DNA of 64,000 bases from Acidobacteriota bacterium (GCA_020637335.1 JACJWC010000003.1:124001-188000), one strand, 5' to 3'; shown: positions 52,187 through 62,123, counted from the first letter of the stretch. Notes: generated from the sequence alone by a model not told the origin. A program made the numbers and translations.

Positions 52187-54098
52187 CTGCGCGAACGCTG
52201 GTGACCACCGGTTGGTTTGAGGGTTCCTCGTCGCCATAAATCTCATACAGGGCCGCCACAAATCCGTCAGCGACGGCCTGACGGTATTGAGGATCTTTTA
52301 TTTTTTGACGGTCATGGCTGTTGTTTAGGTTGCAGACCTCAACCAAACACCGTGTGGGCATACGATTATTGCGAATGACTGCCGGAACAAATGGCGTCGA
52401 TTTTGCGCGGCGCAGTACGACCGAACGGATCGGTTTGTCAGGATGAACAATCAGGTCCGCCTTGCGCAAGTGGTTTAAAAACTTTTGCGCAAACACCAAA
52501 CTGCGCGCTTGGGCTGTCTCCAATTCTTTTTTGCTCACCGAAAACTGATTGCCTTTGTATTCGGCATAACGCGATAGCCGCGGTGAGGGTGGCCCAACTT
52601 CACGCGGACTATAGCGCGCGTCGGGAATATAAACCATACTTCCGCGGATGCTGGAGTGCAGGCTATCGGCGTGAAAGGAGGCAAATACCATGTTGTTGGG
52701 ACGAACACCCTTTTGGGTCAGTTTCTCGTAATGGTGGTTAGCCATCATCCAACGCAGATTGACACCATCGCGAGTCACGTTGGCATCACTTAACGGATAG
52801 TGCGGTGTGGTCAGCAAGTGTTCATCGGTATCCAAAATGAAGCGGTTGACATCTTGCGTCCGGTAGCCAACGCTGGGGTCATGGACCGTCGTCATCACCA
52901 CAGCCTTGGATTCGGCTTCGAGTTTGGTTTTGATGCGACACACGATGTCATAGACGTAATCATCTTCCCAAACATCGCCGAATTTAGCACCTGAATCGCG
53001 CCCGCCATGGCCAGCATCCAGCACAATATAAATGCCTTCCAGGTTGCGCGCATCCGAATCAGTATCGATACTGCCTACGGCTTCCAAGTTGGCAATGTAG
53101 GCCTGATATTCTGAATCATCCAGTGCTTTAAATTCCGGTTGCAACAACTCGTAGGGGATCTTGATCGGCGTTCCGACGGCCATGTCGGTTTCATCGCGAA
53201 TTCCATTGCGGCGAATAATGTTTTGCGCCTCGCGATTCACCTCTTCCCCACTGATCAAACCGCAGAATCGCACAACTACCGCGGAATAAATCGCCTCCCC
53301 GCGTTGGAGCCGATAAACTGCATATTTGCCTTGTGAATCTTCGCCGTACTGCAGCAATTCGCGCAGCTTGCGCAATTGCTCCAATTCGGTACGGGCGCCC
53401 TCATCCAATTCGTCGTGGGGTAGGGAAACCGGATGTGTCGGTAAGATATCCGCAGGCGCGGTACTTTTGCCCTGCGGGTCGGTTGGTTTGGGTAGCGATA
53501 CTGATTCTTCAATCAGGACACTGCTCTGCACGGGCGGCAAAATGGTGACGGGATCGGATGGAATCTGAGGATCAATCTTGCGCGGTTGAAAGGCTGGCAA
53601 CATCATATGCAAGGGAATGCGTATGCGTTCATTTACGGCCAGATCCGAGCGCTTTTTGCCATTCACTTTCAGAATAGCTTTGTAATTGGAACCACTTCCC
53701 GTAAACAGTTCGGCAAGGGTCCAGAGCGTTTCATTGCCGCGATAGACGACCCGGTGGACCCAGACATCGCCATCCACCTCGTCTTTGGGCCATAAGGCCC
53801 GCACCAAGCTGCGTCGGAAGGGAGGGGTCAATTTATTAAACGGAATCAATACCCGGTTTTGGCCAATCATCTTGAGCCCAAGACTCTTGATCGACTTTTT
53901 TCCATCCAGGACGCCGGTGTAAATGCGAATTGCCGGTTCCAACTCCGAAGAATTGGCGACTTTCACATCCAAATGTAATCCATTGCTTTTATCGATGGTT
54001 GCATAAGATTGCTCGTCCACCTTTTGGCGAATGCCGGATTCGGCACCCCAAGCGAATAACCCTATACAAACCAGGATGGAAACGATCCTGTAGGACAA
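52179..54098 (-). CDS. N-acetylmuramoyl-L-alanine amidase with two LysM-like domains
   Basis: 639 residues from TTG 54098, with GAGGAG 6 bases upstream; a signal peptide ends near residue 20. An N-terminal beta domain is followed by two LysM-like segments (ETLWTLAELFTGSGSNYKAI with VNERIRIP; YAVYRLQRGEAIYSAVVV with VGTPIKIP) that should bind peptidoglycan. The C-terminal amidase_3 domain has VLDAGHGGRDSGA, NNMVFASFHADS and VEVCNLNN, carrying the zinc ligands and catalytic Glu. It cuts the bond between MurNAc and the stem peptide, for example in cell separation. The deacetylase-like gene next door fits an envelope cluster. Confidence 0.9.
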   Translation of the reverse strand: MSYRIVSILVCIGLFAWGAESGIRQKVDEQSYATIDKSNGLHLDVKVANSSELEPAIRIYTGVLDGKKSIKSLGLKMIGQNRVLIPFNKLTPPFRRSLVRALWPKDEVDGDVWVHRVVYRGNETLWTLAELFTGSGSNYKAILKVNGKKRSDLAVNERIRIPLHMMLPAFQPRKIDPQIPSDPVTILPPVQSSVLIEESVSLPKPTDPQGKSTAPADILPTHPVSLPHDELDEGARTELEQLRKLRELLQYGEDSQGKYAVYRLQRGEAIYSAVVVRFCGLISGEEVNREAQNIIRRNGIRDETDMAVGTPIKIPYELLQPEFKALDDSEYQAYIANLEAVGSIDTDSDARNLEGIYIVLDAGHGGRDSGAKFGDVWEDDYVYDIVCRIKTKLEAESKAVVMTTVHDPSVGYRTQDVNRFILDTDEHLLTTPHYPLSDANVTRDGVNLRWMMANHHYEKLTQKGVRPNNMVFASFHADSLHSSIRGSMVYIPDARYSPREVGPPSPRLSRYAEYKGNQFSVSKKELETAQARSLVFAQKFLNHLRKADLIVHPDKPIRSVVLRRAKSTPFVPAVIRNNRMPTRCLVEVCNLNNSHDRQKIKDPQYRQAVADGFVAALYEIYGDEEPSNQPVVTSVRAAK

Positions 54099-54233
54099 AA
54101 CACACTCCTCACTTGGTGTTAAGTCATAATAGTACACATACCACAAAAAATACTAAAAAAATTAGTATGATTAAGTTTTTTAATATATAAAACGTGCGGC
54201 GGTTGAATCAGGAGATTAAAAGCAAGCCCTCTA

Positions 54234-55439
54234 TCAGTTATTGGCAACCGTTTTACTGACCAGCTCACTGGCAAAAACGAATTGAATCCCTTCACGGTCC
54301 AGGGCCGGCATGGTTTGTACCAATGCTTTTAATGTCGACGGGTAGGGGTGTCCAATTGCAATAATGGATTCACCTTGCAAAGCCCGTCGTTTAACTTCTT
54401 CCATTTGACCCAGGGTAAATTCCAAACTCTCTTCGGAGTCGAGGAACACCTGACGCTCGGCAGAGCGCACACCCAGACGCTGAGCCGTTTCAAAGGCAAC
54501 CGTGGTGGTATGGGTTCGCGAATCGATAAAAAACAGATCGCGCCGTTTTAAATCCGCCAGGACAATTTCCATCAGTGTGCGATTGGCCGTAATTTTGGAG
54601 CCCATATGATTATTCACGCCAACCACATAAGGCACATCCCCTAAGGCTTTGGCTAAAGCTTCCAAAATTTCAGCGCGGTTTAAATGGGCGTATATGGCGC
54701 CCGGCCCAGGATTGGTTTTGGGGAAATTGTCCGGTTCCATGGGCATGTGTAACATGACTTGGTAATGGGTTTGGTGCAGGTAGGTCGCCGCCTGATTGGA
54801 GTGGGCTAAAAAGGGTAGAACAGCAAACGTAATTGGGAATTTGAGATCCAAAACCGGCGACAAACTCGAGGGTGGATGGTGCCCGATATCATCCAAAATG
54901 ATAGCCACTTTAGGTGATGGCTCTTCCAATGGTGAACTGGTTTGTTCGGCTTGGGCCACCGGTTCAGGCACCTTGGTTGGCGCCGGAGAAGTCGGTTTCC
55001 GTTGCGGTGCTTGGGCTTCAATGACAAAAACCAAGTTCATGCGATTAGCACCAAAAACCAGACTGACTAAATGATGGGTAACCCCACGAATTTGTTGCGG
55101 TTTACCCTTCTCCAAATAGCCGCCTTGACCGGTACACCATTGTTCCAAGGCGCGCACCAAGCGGGCATGGATTTGTTCGTTTGCAACCCGAATCTTCCAG
55201 TGGTGGACCCCATGTTCGTCCACCGTTTTTTCGACCGCCTTGTCGATATCCACATTGGCCCCAATCAACATGGCGTCAATAGAGGCCACCATGCGTTTAT
55301 CGGGGAAAGACCGAAACTTTCCAACCAGGACAAACAGTCCAACCAGACCTGCCAAAAGGACCATGCCGCTCAGAATCCAGGCGAAGCGGAACCCACCCTT
55401 AGTTTTACGTTTCGTTCTTCGCTTCGACTTGGCTGCCAT
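54234..55439 (-). CDS. Divergent polysaccharide deacetylase (YibQ/DUF610 type)
   Basis: 401 residues with one N-terminal membrane helix (about 20-42) after a Lys/Arg-rich start. A variable middle with Pro/Gln (about 140-175) precedes the YibQ domain: VAIILDDIGHHPPSSLSPVL, FAVLPFLAHSNQAATYL, VMLHMPMEPDNFPKTNPGPG, VNNHMGSKITANRTLM and DLFFIDSRTHTTTVAFETA. It keeps the Asp-Asp and His motif of the NodB fold, but activity on a sugar is unproven for the family. In Proteobacteria, yibQ sits next to the amidase activator envC. Here it lies close to an amidase and overlaps the flippase-like gene by 35 bases. Confidence 0.88.
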   Translation of the reverse strand: MAAKSKRRTKRKTKGGFRFAWILSGMVLLAGLVGLFVLVGKFRSFPDKRMVASIDAMLIGANVDIDKAVEKTVDEHGVHHWKIRVANEQIHARLVRALEQWCTGQGGYLEKGKPQQIRGVTHHLVSLVFGANRMNLVFVIEAQAPQRKPTSPAPTKVPEPVAQAEQTSSPLEEPSPKVAIILDDIGHHPPSSLSPVLDLKFPITFAVLPFLAHSNQAATYLHQTHYQVMLHMPMEPDNFPKTNPGPGAIYAHLNRAEILEALAKALGDVPYVVGVNNHMGSKITANRTLMEIVLADLKRRDLFFIDSRTHTTTVAFETAQRLGVRSAERQVFLDSEESLEFTLGQMEEVKRRALQGESIIAIGHPYPSTLKALVQTMPALDREGIQFVFASELVSKTVANN

Positions 55440-56457
55440 GCTTTATCCTTTCCCTTTCTAAATCGTTGGGGCGCATTAATTCCCAAACAAATGCGATTAA
55501 GCCCAATAAACTTAAGACAATATAGTTTAGGCCATGGATGTAAGTAATTGCCAATAAGCCCAATTCGGGTTCAATGCCCATGACACTGGTCAATGCCAAT
55601 TGACCAAACGCATGAACGGTCCCAATCCCGCCTGGCGAGGGCACGGCCATACCCAACAAGGTCATGGTGTAAACCAAGAGCATTTGGTCGGTAGCCCCAT
55701 GAATACCGAATAAATGCAAGCCGTAAAAAAAGTTGGCCAGGTAACTGGCCCAGATTAAGACGGACAATCCAAGCAGGGCCGGGTATTTTCGCGGGGAACC
55801 CAAAATGGACAAGCCATCCATCATCTGCCGGAAGAGCCGTTCGATGATTGACCACAATTTGGGCACACGTTTTAACCCGAGATGACCCAACAACCCTAAT
55901 ACGCGACCCGGGAAAAGTACCCCAACCAACGCGCCGACCAAACCAATGCTCAGCGCGACAGCCAACAATCCGAATTGGTTGTGGTAACCGGGCAGCATTT
56001 TTTCCAGTAACGGACGCGCGCCCCATACGGCAAATCCCAAAAACACAAACAAGGCCATGAAATCAAACACGAATCTGTCCAATAAGACGCTGCTCGCCAA
56101 TTGGGCATAAGGTCGGCGGGTCCGCTTCCCCAGCAGATAAACCCGGGCTACTTCGCCAATCCGCGGTCCCACATTGTTTAGGGCATAACCCACCACCAAA
56201 GATCGCTGGGCCGGCCACAATTCCGAGCGCTTGGCATGGGGCAAGGTGAACCACCAGCGCCAACCGCGAAAAAACAAACCGGCAAGGACCAAAGCCAACA
56301 TCACGCAATGGGCGGTCCAGGGCACATTTCGCCACTGGGCAAACATGTGACCCAAATCCATCTTTCGGAAGCTGAAGGCAATTAACCCCCCACCGATCAC
56401 CAAGCCGAGCAGCACGCCACCCAATTGCCGAAAACCAAGGTTTTTATTTGGAGTCAC
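55405..56457 (-). CDS. LPG-synthase/flippase-like membrane protein (UPF0104)
   Basis: About 350 residues from GTG 56457; the frame is open to 56535 but lacks a ribosome site. About eight membrane helices are predicted, with the family's conserved segments RGWRWWFTLP, YALNNVGPRIGEVARVYLL and VPSPGGIGTVHAFGQLAL. It matches the membrane part of lysylphosphatidylglycerol synthase (UPF0104), which without the synthase domain is a lipid-linked flippase candidate. The start is uncertain. It precedes and overlaps the deacetylase-like gene. Confidence 0.8.
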   Translation of the reverse strand: MTPNKNLGFRQLGGVLLGLVIGGGLIAFSFRKMDLGHMFAQWRNVPWTAHCVMLALVLAGLFFRGWRWWFTLPHAKRSELWPAQRSLVVGYALNNVGPRIGEVARVYLLGKRTRRPYAQLASSVLLDRFVFDFMALFVFLGFAVWGARPLLEKMLPGYHNQFGLLAVALSIGLVGALVGVLFPGRVLGLLGHLGLKRVPKLWSIIERLFRQMMDGLSILGSPRKYPALLGLSVLIWASYLANFFYGLHLFGIHGATDQMLLVYTMTLLGMAVPSPGGIGTVHAFGQLALTSVMGIEPELGLLAITYIHGLNYIVLSLLGLIAFVWELMRPNDLERERIKHGSQVEAKNET

Positions 56458-56611
56458 TTGCCTGAATGCCTTTACGGAGGTCTCGACGTGAAAGTCAAGA
56501 GCCTCTAAGATGTAGCGGGTACCCGATGCACCCAAGCTCTGGTATCATGGGGCTAACAACCATCATACCACTATAGGTTGTGGCGAGCCACGCAGGAATG
56601 AGGGATTTGAG

Positions 56612-58417
56612 ATGAATGCCAGCCAAGCCGTCTACGATGAGAGCAAGATTAAGAGCCTTTCTTCTTTGGAGCATATCCGCTTAAGGCCCGGCATGTACAT
56701 CGGTCGATTGGGCGATGGTAGCCATCCTGATGATGGCGTTTATGTCCTGATCAAAGAGGTTGTGGACAATGCCATCGACGAGTTCATCATGGGCCACGGC
56801 AAGAAGATCGAAATTGCAACCCAGGAGGACGGCACTGTCAGCGTGCGTGATTATGGTCGGGGTATCCCCTTGGGCAAGATTGTGGAGTGCGTTTCGCGCA
56901 TCAACACGGGCGCCAAGTACAATGACGATGTTTTCCAGTTCAGTGTAGGTTTGAACGGTGTCGGTACCAAAGCTGTGAATGCCTTGTCCGAACGGTTTAT
57001 GGTGCGCTCGGTGCGTGAAGGTGAATTCCGCCAGGCCAGTTTCCGCAACGGGATCCTGGAAGAGGAACACGGCGGCGAGAGCAAAGAGAAGAATGGGACC
57101 TATGTAGAATTCCTGTTGGATCGCAGCATTTTCCCCGACAAGGTGAAGCTCAAACCGGAGTACCTGCGTCGCCGCATCGACTTTTACGCCTACCTCAACG
57201 CAGGGCTGACCCTGATCCTCGACGGCGAAAAAATCGTTTCGAAAAATGGCCTGCGCGATCTGTTGCAGGAAGAGGTTGGGGCAGAGGACATGATGTATGA
57301 GCCGTTGCATTACCGCGATGCGACCCTGGAATTTTCCATGGCCCATACCAACAATTACGGTGAGAGCTTTTTCAGTTTCGTCAATGGTCAATACACCAAC
57401 GATGGCGGGACCCACTTGAGCTGTTTCCGCGAAGGGATTCTGCGCGGGATTAACGATTACAGTGGCAAAAACTTTAAAGGTGAAGACGTCCGCGAAGGGA
57501 TTGTCGGCGCGATTGCCATTAAGTTAAAAGACCCGGTTTTTGAATCACAAACCAAAAACAAATTGGGTAATTCGGACATCAAGGGCTGGGTAACGGGCGT
57601 GGTGAAGGATGCAGTCGCAGACATGCTGCACAAAAATCCCGAAATTGCCCGCATCGTGATGGAAAAGGTTTCGCTCAACGAAAAAATCCGCAAAGAACTG
57701 CAGGCCGTTAAAAAAGAGGCCCGCGACAAAGCGCGAAAAATTGCGATTAAAATCCCCAACTTGCGCGATTGCAAATACCATCGTGGCGACAGCAATGCCA
57801 AAGGTGGATTATCGGTCATATTCCTGACCGAAGGTCAATCCGCATTGGGATCCATGGTCAGCTCGCGCGATGCCGAAACACAGGCTCTGTTTAGCTTGCG
57901 CGGGAAACCGCTCAACGTATTTGGCATGAAACGCGATGCCGTTTACCGCAACGCCGAGCTTTACAACGTCATGAAGGCCTTGGGGATTGAGGACAGCATC
58001 GACTATCTGCGCTATGAAAAGGTCATCCTGGCCACCGATGCGGACGTGGATGGATTGCATATCCGCAACCTTTTGATTACGTTTTTCCTGCACTTTTTTG
58101 AGGAACTGGTAACCAGTGGCCACTTGTATATATTGGAGACGCCCATCTTCAGGGTGCGCAATAAAAAGGAAACCCATTACTGCTACTCTGAGGACGAAAA
58201 GGACAAGGCCGTTAAACGGATCAAAGAACCGGAGATCACCCGCTTTAAAGGTTTAGGTGAGATTTCGCCCAACGAATTTGGCCAATTCATCGGTAAGGAC
58301 ATCCGATTGGTCCAGGTCAATGTGGACCATCTCAAGGAAGTCAAACCGGTCCTGACCTTTTACATGGGCAACAATACGCCGGACCGCAAATCCTACATTA
58401 TGGAAAATTTGGTATAG
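56612..58417 (+). CDS. parE: DNA topoisomerase IV subunit B (ParE)
   Basis: 601 residues, a GyrB/ParE-type ATPase. Segments: RLRPGMYIG, EVVDNAIDEFIMG (ATP site), DYGRGIPL, GLNGVGTKAVNAL, then the Toprim block TEGQSALGSMV and ILATDADVDGLHI, ending in RFKGLGEISPNEFGQF. The short length and the 'LTEGQSA' and 'DADVDG' spacing fit ParE. The ATG is behind GAGG. parC follows after 9 bases. Both decatenate daughter chromosomes. Confidence 0.9.
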   Translation: MNASQAVYDESKIKSLSSLEHIRLRPGMYIGRLGDGSHPDDGVYVLIKEVVDNAIDEFIMGHGKKIEIATQEDGTVSVRDYGRGIPLGKIVECVSRINTGAKYNDDVFQFSVGLNGVGTKAVNALSERFMVRSVREGEFRQASFRNGILEEEHGGESKEKNGTYVEFLLDRSIFPDKVKLKPEYLRRRIDFYAYLNAGLTLILDGEKIVSKNGLRDLLQEEVGAEDMMYEPLHYRDATLEFSMAHTNNYGESFFSFVNGQYTNDGGTHLSCFREGILRGINDYSGKNFKGEDVREGIVGAIAIKLKDPVFESQTKNKLGNSDIKGWVTGVVKDAVADMLHKNPEIARIVMEKVSLNEKIRKELQAVKKEARDKARKIAIKIPNLRDCKYHRGDSNAKGGLSVIFLTEGQSALGSMVSSRDAETQALFSLRGKPLNVFGMKRDAVYRNAELYNVMKALGIEDSIDYLRYEKVILATDADVDGLHIRNLLITFFLHFFEELVTSGHLYILETPIFRVRNKKETHYCYSEDEKDKAVKRIKEPEITRFKGLGEISPNEFGQFIGKDIRLVQVNVDHLKEVKPVLTFYMGNNTPDRKSYIMENLV

Positions 58418-58426
58418 GAGCCAGAT

Positions 58427-60340
58427 GTGACACCGACCCTGCGCAACATGATGGACTCCAACTTTTTGGAGTATGCCAGCTACGTCATTAAGGAACGCGC
58501 CATCCCGCACATCGATGATGGCCTAAAACCGGTTCAACGGCGGATCTTACATACCTTGAATGAGATGGACGATGGCAAATACCACAAGGTCGCCAACGTA
58601 GTCGGTCGTTCCATGCAATACCATCCGCACGGCGATGCCTCAATCTTTTCCGCCTTGGTAGTCCTGGCCAATCGCGAGTATTTCATTGAGAAACAAGGGA
58701 ACTTTGGCAATATTTTCACAGGCGACGATGCGTCTGCGGCTCGTTACATTGAGTGTCGCTTAAGCCCCTTGGCCAAGGAAGTTCTGTTTAATAAGGACCT
58801 GACCGAGTTTGTTCCCTCTTACGATGGACGCAATGAAGAACCCGTCACCCTTCCGGCAAAAATTCCAGTTTTACTTTTACAAGGTGCCGATGGAATCGCG
58901 GTTGGATTGGCGACCACCATTCTGCCGCACAATTTTGTCGAGGTCCTGAACGCGCAAATTGCCTATCTGAAAGGCGAGAGTTTTGCGCTTTACCCCGACT
59001 TTCAAACCGGTGGTTCCATTGATGTCAGCCAATATCAAGACGGCAATGGCAAGGTAAAGGTACGGGCGAAAATCGAGTCACGCGACGACAAACACATTGT
59101 GATCAGCGATATTCCTTACGGCACCAATACAGAAAAATTGATTGCCTCGATCGAAGGCGCGGCGCGTAAGAACCGCATCAAAATTGCCGGCATTCAGGAC
59201 TACACCAGCGACAAGGTAGAAATCGAACTGGCTTTGCCGCGTGGCATTTACGCAGATACGGTAATCGAAGCGCTTTACGCATTTACCGATTGCGAGATGT
59301 CCCATTCGTGTAACCTCATCCTGATCAAGGACGATAAACCCGTCCAAATGACGGTCAGCGAGGTGTTGACCCACAACACGGATAAGTTAATCGCCGATCT
59401 GACCCGAGAATACCAGATCGAGCTGGAACGGCTCTACGACAAGCTGCACTACAAAACTCTTGAGCAAATTTTCATCGAGAACCGCATCTACAAAAATATC
59501 GAAGAAAAAACCACTTATGAGCTGGTGGTTCAGGCCGTATATGAGGGTTTAGAGCCCTTTTCGGAACGGATCATTCGACCAGTAATCGACGACGATATTG
59601 AGCGCCTGCTACAGATTCGCATTAAACGCATTTCGCGTTACGACATCAACAAAAACCGCCAGGAGATTCAGGAGGTTCTCGATCGTATTGAAGCGGTGAA
59701 AGCCCTGTTGGGCGACATGGTCGGTACCACCATTAACTACATCGAAGCGTTGCTGAAGAAGTACAGTGCCGGCCGCGAACGCCGGACTGAAATTTTGGAA
59801 TTTGAAGCGATTAACCGCAGCGAAGTCGCCTTGGCTTCACTCAAACTCGGCTACGATCCCGAGACGGGTTACTTGGGCACGGATGTCAAATCGGAAACAC
59901 CGATTGCCTGCTCGCAATTCGACAAGATACTGATCTTTAAAAACGATTACTACAAAGTCATCCCCGTCCCGACCAAGCTGTTTGTAGGCAAGGACTTGCT
60001 GCATTTCGAGAAGATCGACAAAAACACGGTTTTCAACTGTATGTACCGCGACCAAACCCATGGCATTGGTTACATGAAACGGTTCCGAGTGGAAAAGTTC
60101 ATCATGGAAAAGGAATACGAGTACACCATCGAAAACGCAAAAGTGTTGGTGCTCTGTCCCGATCCGGCACCGCGAGTCAAAGTCTATTTCCCGCGGGCGG
60201 CCCGTCAGAAGGTCAATGATGAAGTAGTCGACTTCAGCACCTTGCTGGTCAAGGGTGCCTCCTCAAAAGGCAACCGAGTTGCGTCCAAACCGATCCAACG
60301 CTTCCGCATTTTATCGGGCTCGGATAGCAGTCAAAGCTAA
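58427..60340 (+). CDS. parC: DNA topoisomerase IV subunit A (ParC)
   Basis: 637 residues, GTG start behind AGGAG. The winged-helix breakage core is complete: IPHIDDGLKPVQRRIL, VVGRSMQYHPHGDASIF, QGNFGNIFTGDDASAARYIE with the catalytic Tyr, and LLQGADGIAVGLATTILPHN. The C terminus after about residue 470 is short, and no GyrA-box is seen, which favours ParC over gyrase A. Most ParC and GyrA proteins carry a longer beta-pinwheel C-terminal domain; here only about 140 residues follow the coiled coil. The stop and the ubiE start overlap (TAATG). Confidence 0.9.
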   Translation: MTPTLRNMMDSNFLEYASYVIKERAIPHIDDGLKPVQRRILHTLNEMDDGKYHKVANVVGRSMQYHPHGDASIFSALVVLANREYFIEKQGNFGNIFTGDDASAARYIECRLSPLAKEVLFNKDLTEFVPSYDGRNEEPVTLPAKIPVLLLQGADGIAVGLATTILPHNFVEVLNAQIAYLKGESFALYPDFQTGGSIDVSQYQDGNGKVKVRAKIESRDDKHIVISDIPYGTNTEKLIASIEGAARKNRIKIAGIQDYTSDKVEIELALPRGIYADTVIEALYAFTDCEMSHSCNLILIKDDKPVQMTVSEVLTHNTDKLIADLTREYQIELERLYDKLHYKTLEQIFIENRIYKNIEEKTTYELVVQAVYEGLEPFSERIIRPVIDDDIERLLQIRIKRISRYDINKNRQEIQEVLDRIEAVKALLGDMVGTTINYIEALLKKYSAGRERRTEILEFEAINRSEVALASLKLGYDPETGYLGTDVKSETPIACSQFDKILIFKNDYYKVIPVPTKLFVGKDLLHFEKIDKNTVFNCMYRDQTHGIGYMKRFRVEKFIMEKEYEYTIENAKVLVLCPDPAPRVKVYFPRAARQKVNDEVVDFSTLLVKGASSKGNRVASKPIQRFRILSGSDSSQS

Positions 60341-61041
60341 TGCGCAAAGGCCAACAAATCCAGGAAATGTTCGATTCTATTGCCGATCGCTACGATCGCA
60401 TGAATCGCATCATGACCCTGGGCCAGGATCGGCGTTGGCGACAATTTCTGATCAAACGCGCCGAGTTAAAACCCGGTCTCAAGGTGTTGGATATCGCCAC
60501 CGGAACCGGCGATATCGCCCTGGCCATCCGCGCGCAAAGCGACTGTCAAGTCACTGGGGCCGATTTTTCAGCCGGCATGTTGGCCCATGCGCAAAAGCGC
60601 AATCATGCCGACCAAATTAAATGGGTCCAAGCAGATGCTCATGCACTCCCCTTCCCCGATGCCAGTTTTGATCGCGTCGTTTTTGGCTTCCTGCTGCGCA
60701 ATGTCGAAAATTTAGAGGGAGTTTTGAGCGAAGTGTGTCGGGTACTCAAGCCCGGTGGCCTAATGGTTGGCCTGGACACCTGCCCCCCGCACGGAATCAT
60801 GGCCCTGCCAGCAACCCTGTATTGCCGCATTATGATTCCGGCACTGGGTTGGATCATCGGAAGGGCGCCACAAGCCTACAAGTATTTGAGCGATTCGACA
60901 CAGGCCTTTTTGCTGCCTGAGGAACTGGCCCAAAAGATGCGCGATCAAGGTTTTCAAGCGGTTGGTTTTCAAAAATTTTCCTTTGGGACCATCGCTGTTC
61001 ATTGGGGCCAAAAAGCCGAAAGCCCAACCGAGTTGTGCTAA
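60340..61041 (+). CDS. UbiE/MenG-type C-methyltransferase
   Basis: 233 residues that match UbiE/MenG over the whole length: an MFDSIADRYDRMNRIMTLGQ start, then LDIATGTGDIALAI (motif I), ADAHALPFPDASFDRVVFGF (motif II region) and LRNVENLEGVLSEVCRVLKP. It should methylate demethylmenaquinone or the ubiquinone precursor; most such organisms use menaquinone, so MenG is slightly favoured. It overlaps parC by one base. Its end is 47 bases before the purM start. Confidence 0.9.
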   Translation: MRKGQQIQEMFDSIADRYDRMNRIMTLGQDRRWRQFLIKRAELKPGLKVLDIATGTGDIALAIRAQSDCQVTGADFSAGMLAHAQKRNHADQIKWVQADAHALPFPDASFDRVVFGFLLRNVENLEGVLSEVCRVLKPGGLMVGLDTCPPHGIMALPATLYCRIMIPALGWIIGRAPQAYKYLSDSTQAFLLPEELAQKMRDQGFQAVGFQKFSFGTIAVHWGQKAESPTELC

Positions 61042-61088
61042 GCTTGGGCCGGCAAAATGAGGCCACCAAACCCCCAGGAGCGGATGCT

Positions 61089-62123
61089 ATGAGCAATTCT
61101 CGTTACGAACAAGCTGGTGTTTCGATTAAAGCCCAGGACGAGGCCATCCACCGCTTAAAAGGCCACGTTGCCCGTACGGAAAACAAACGAGTCATTTCCA
61201 GTGTTGGCAGTTTTGGGGGCTTGTTTGACATCTCGTTTCCCAACCTGAGTCAACCTGTCCTGGTTTCCTCAACCGATGGGGTGGGTACCAAAATCAAAAT
61301 TGCCATCGATGCGGGCATTCACGACACCATTGGTCAATGCCTGGTCAATCACTGCATCGACGATATTCTGGTGCAAGGTGCGCGTCCCCTATTCTTTATG
61401 GATTACATTTCAACTGGGAAACTCGCGCCCGCAGTGGTTGAACAGGTTTTAAAAGGAATGGCCGATGCCTGCTGTGCCAGCGAATGTGCCATTTTGGGCG
61501 GTGAATTGGCTGAAATGCCCGGCTTCTACAAGACTGGGGATTACGATGTGGCCGGGTTTATTGTCGGCGTTGTCGATCGGCCGAAGATTCTAGGTGCGCA
61601 TCGGGTAAAGGTAGGTCAGAAACTAATCGGGCTCAAGAGCAGCGGGTTGCACACCAATGGCTATTCACTGGCCCGAAAAATCATTTTTGAAGAACAAGGT
61701 CTGGGATTACAGGACGAAATTCCCGGCACCGGGAAAACCGCAGCGCAGGCGTTGTTGGCTGTGCATCGCAACTACCATCCGCTGCTTTGGCCTTTATTGG
61801 AAGCCAATCAAATCGCCGCCATGGCGCATATTACCGGCGGTGGTTTTCTGGACAATATTCCGCGCGTATTGCCGCCCGACTGCTGTGCCAGTATTGATTT
61901 GAAAGCTGTTCCCAAAGATCCGCTTTTCGCCTATTTGGTGGAAAAAGGTGGGATGGACGCCAATGAACCTTATCAGGTCTTTAATATGGGCATCGGTATG
62001 ATTCTGATGGTTGACCATGATCAAGTCCAAGCAGTGCAAAAAGCATTGGAAAAAGTCGGTGAACCTTCGTGGGTGATTGGCGATATTGTTTCCGGTAACG
62101 GCAAAGTCAATTTGCTGCGCTAA
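61089..62123 (+). CDS. purM: Phosphoribosylformylglycinamidine cyclo-ligase PurM
   Basis: 344 residues from ATG 61089, with AGGAG 8 bases upstream. The AIR synthase motifs are present: PVLVSSTDGVGTKIKIAIDA, HCIDDILVQGARPLFFMDYI, CAILGGELAEMPGFY, GLKSSGLHTNGYSLARKI and AHITGGGFLDNIPRVL. It forms 5-aminoimidazole ribonucleotide in purine synthesis. It is convergent with purN, and the two stop regions overlap by 17 bases, so two purine genes lie tail to tail on opposite strands. Confidence 0.95.
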   Translation: MSNSRYEQAGVSIKAQDEAIHRLKGHVARTENKRVISSVGSFGGLFDISFPNLSQPVLVSSTDGVGTKIKIAIDAGIHDTIGQCLVNHCIDDILVQGARPLFFMDYISTGKLAPAVVEQVLKGMADACCASECAILGGELAEMPGFYKTGDYDVAGFIVGVVDRPKILGAHRVKVGQKLIGLKSSGLHTNGYSLARKIIFEEQGLGLQDEIPGTGKTAAQALLAVHRNYHPLLWPLLEANQIAAMAHITGGGFLDNIPRVLPPDCCASIDLKAVPKDPLFAYLVEKGGMDANEPYQVFNMGIGMILMVDHDQVQAVQKALEKVGEPSWVIGDIVSGNGKVNLLR

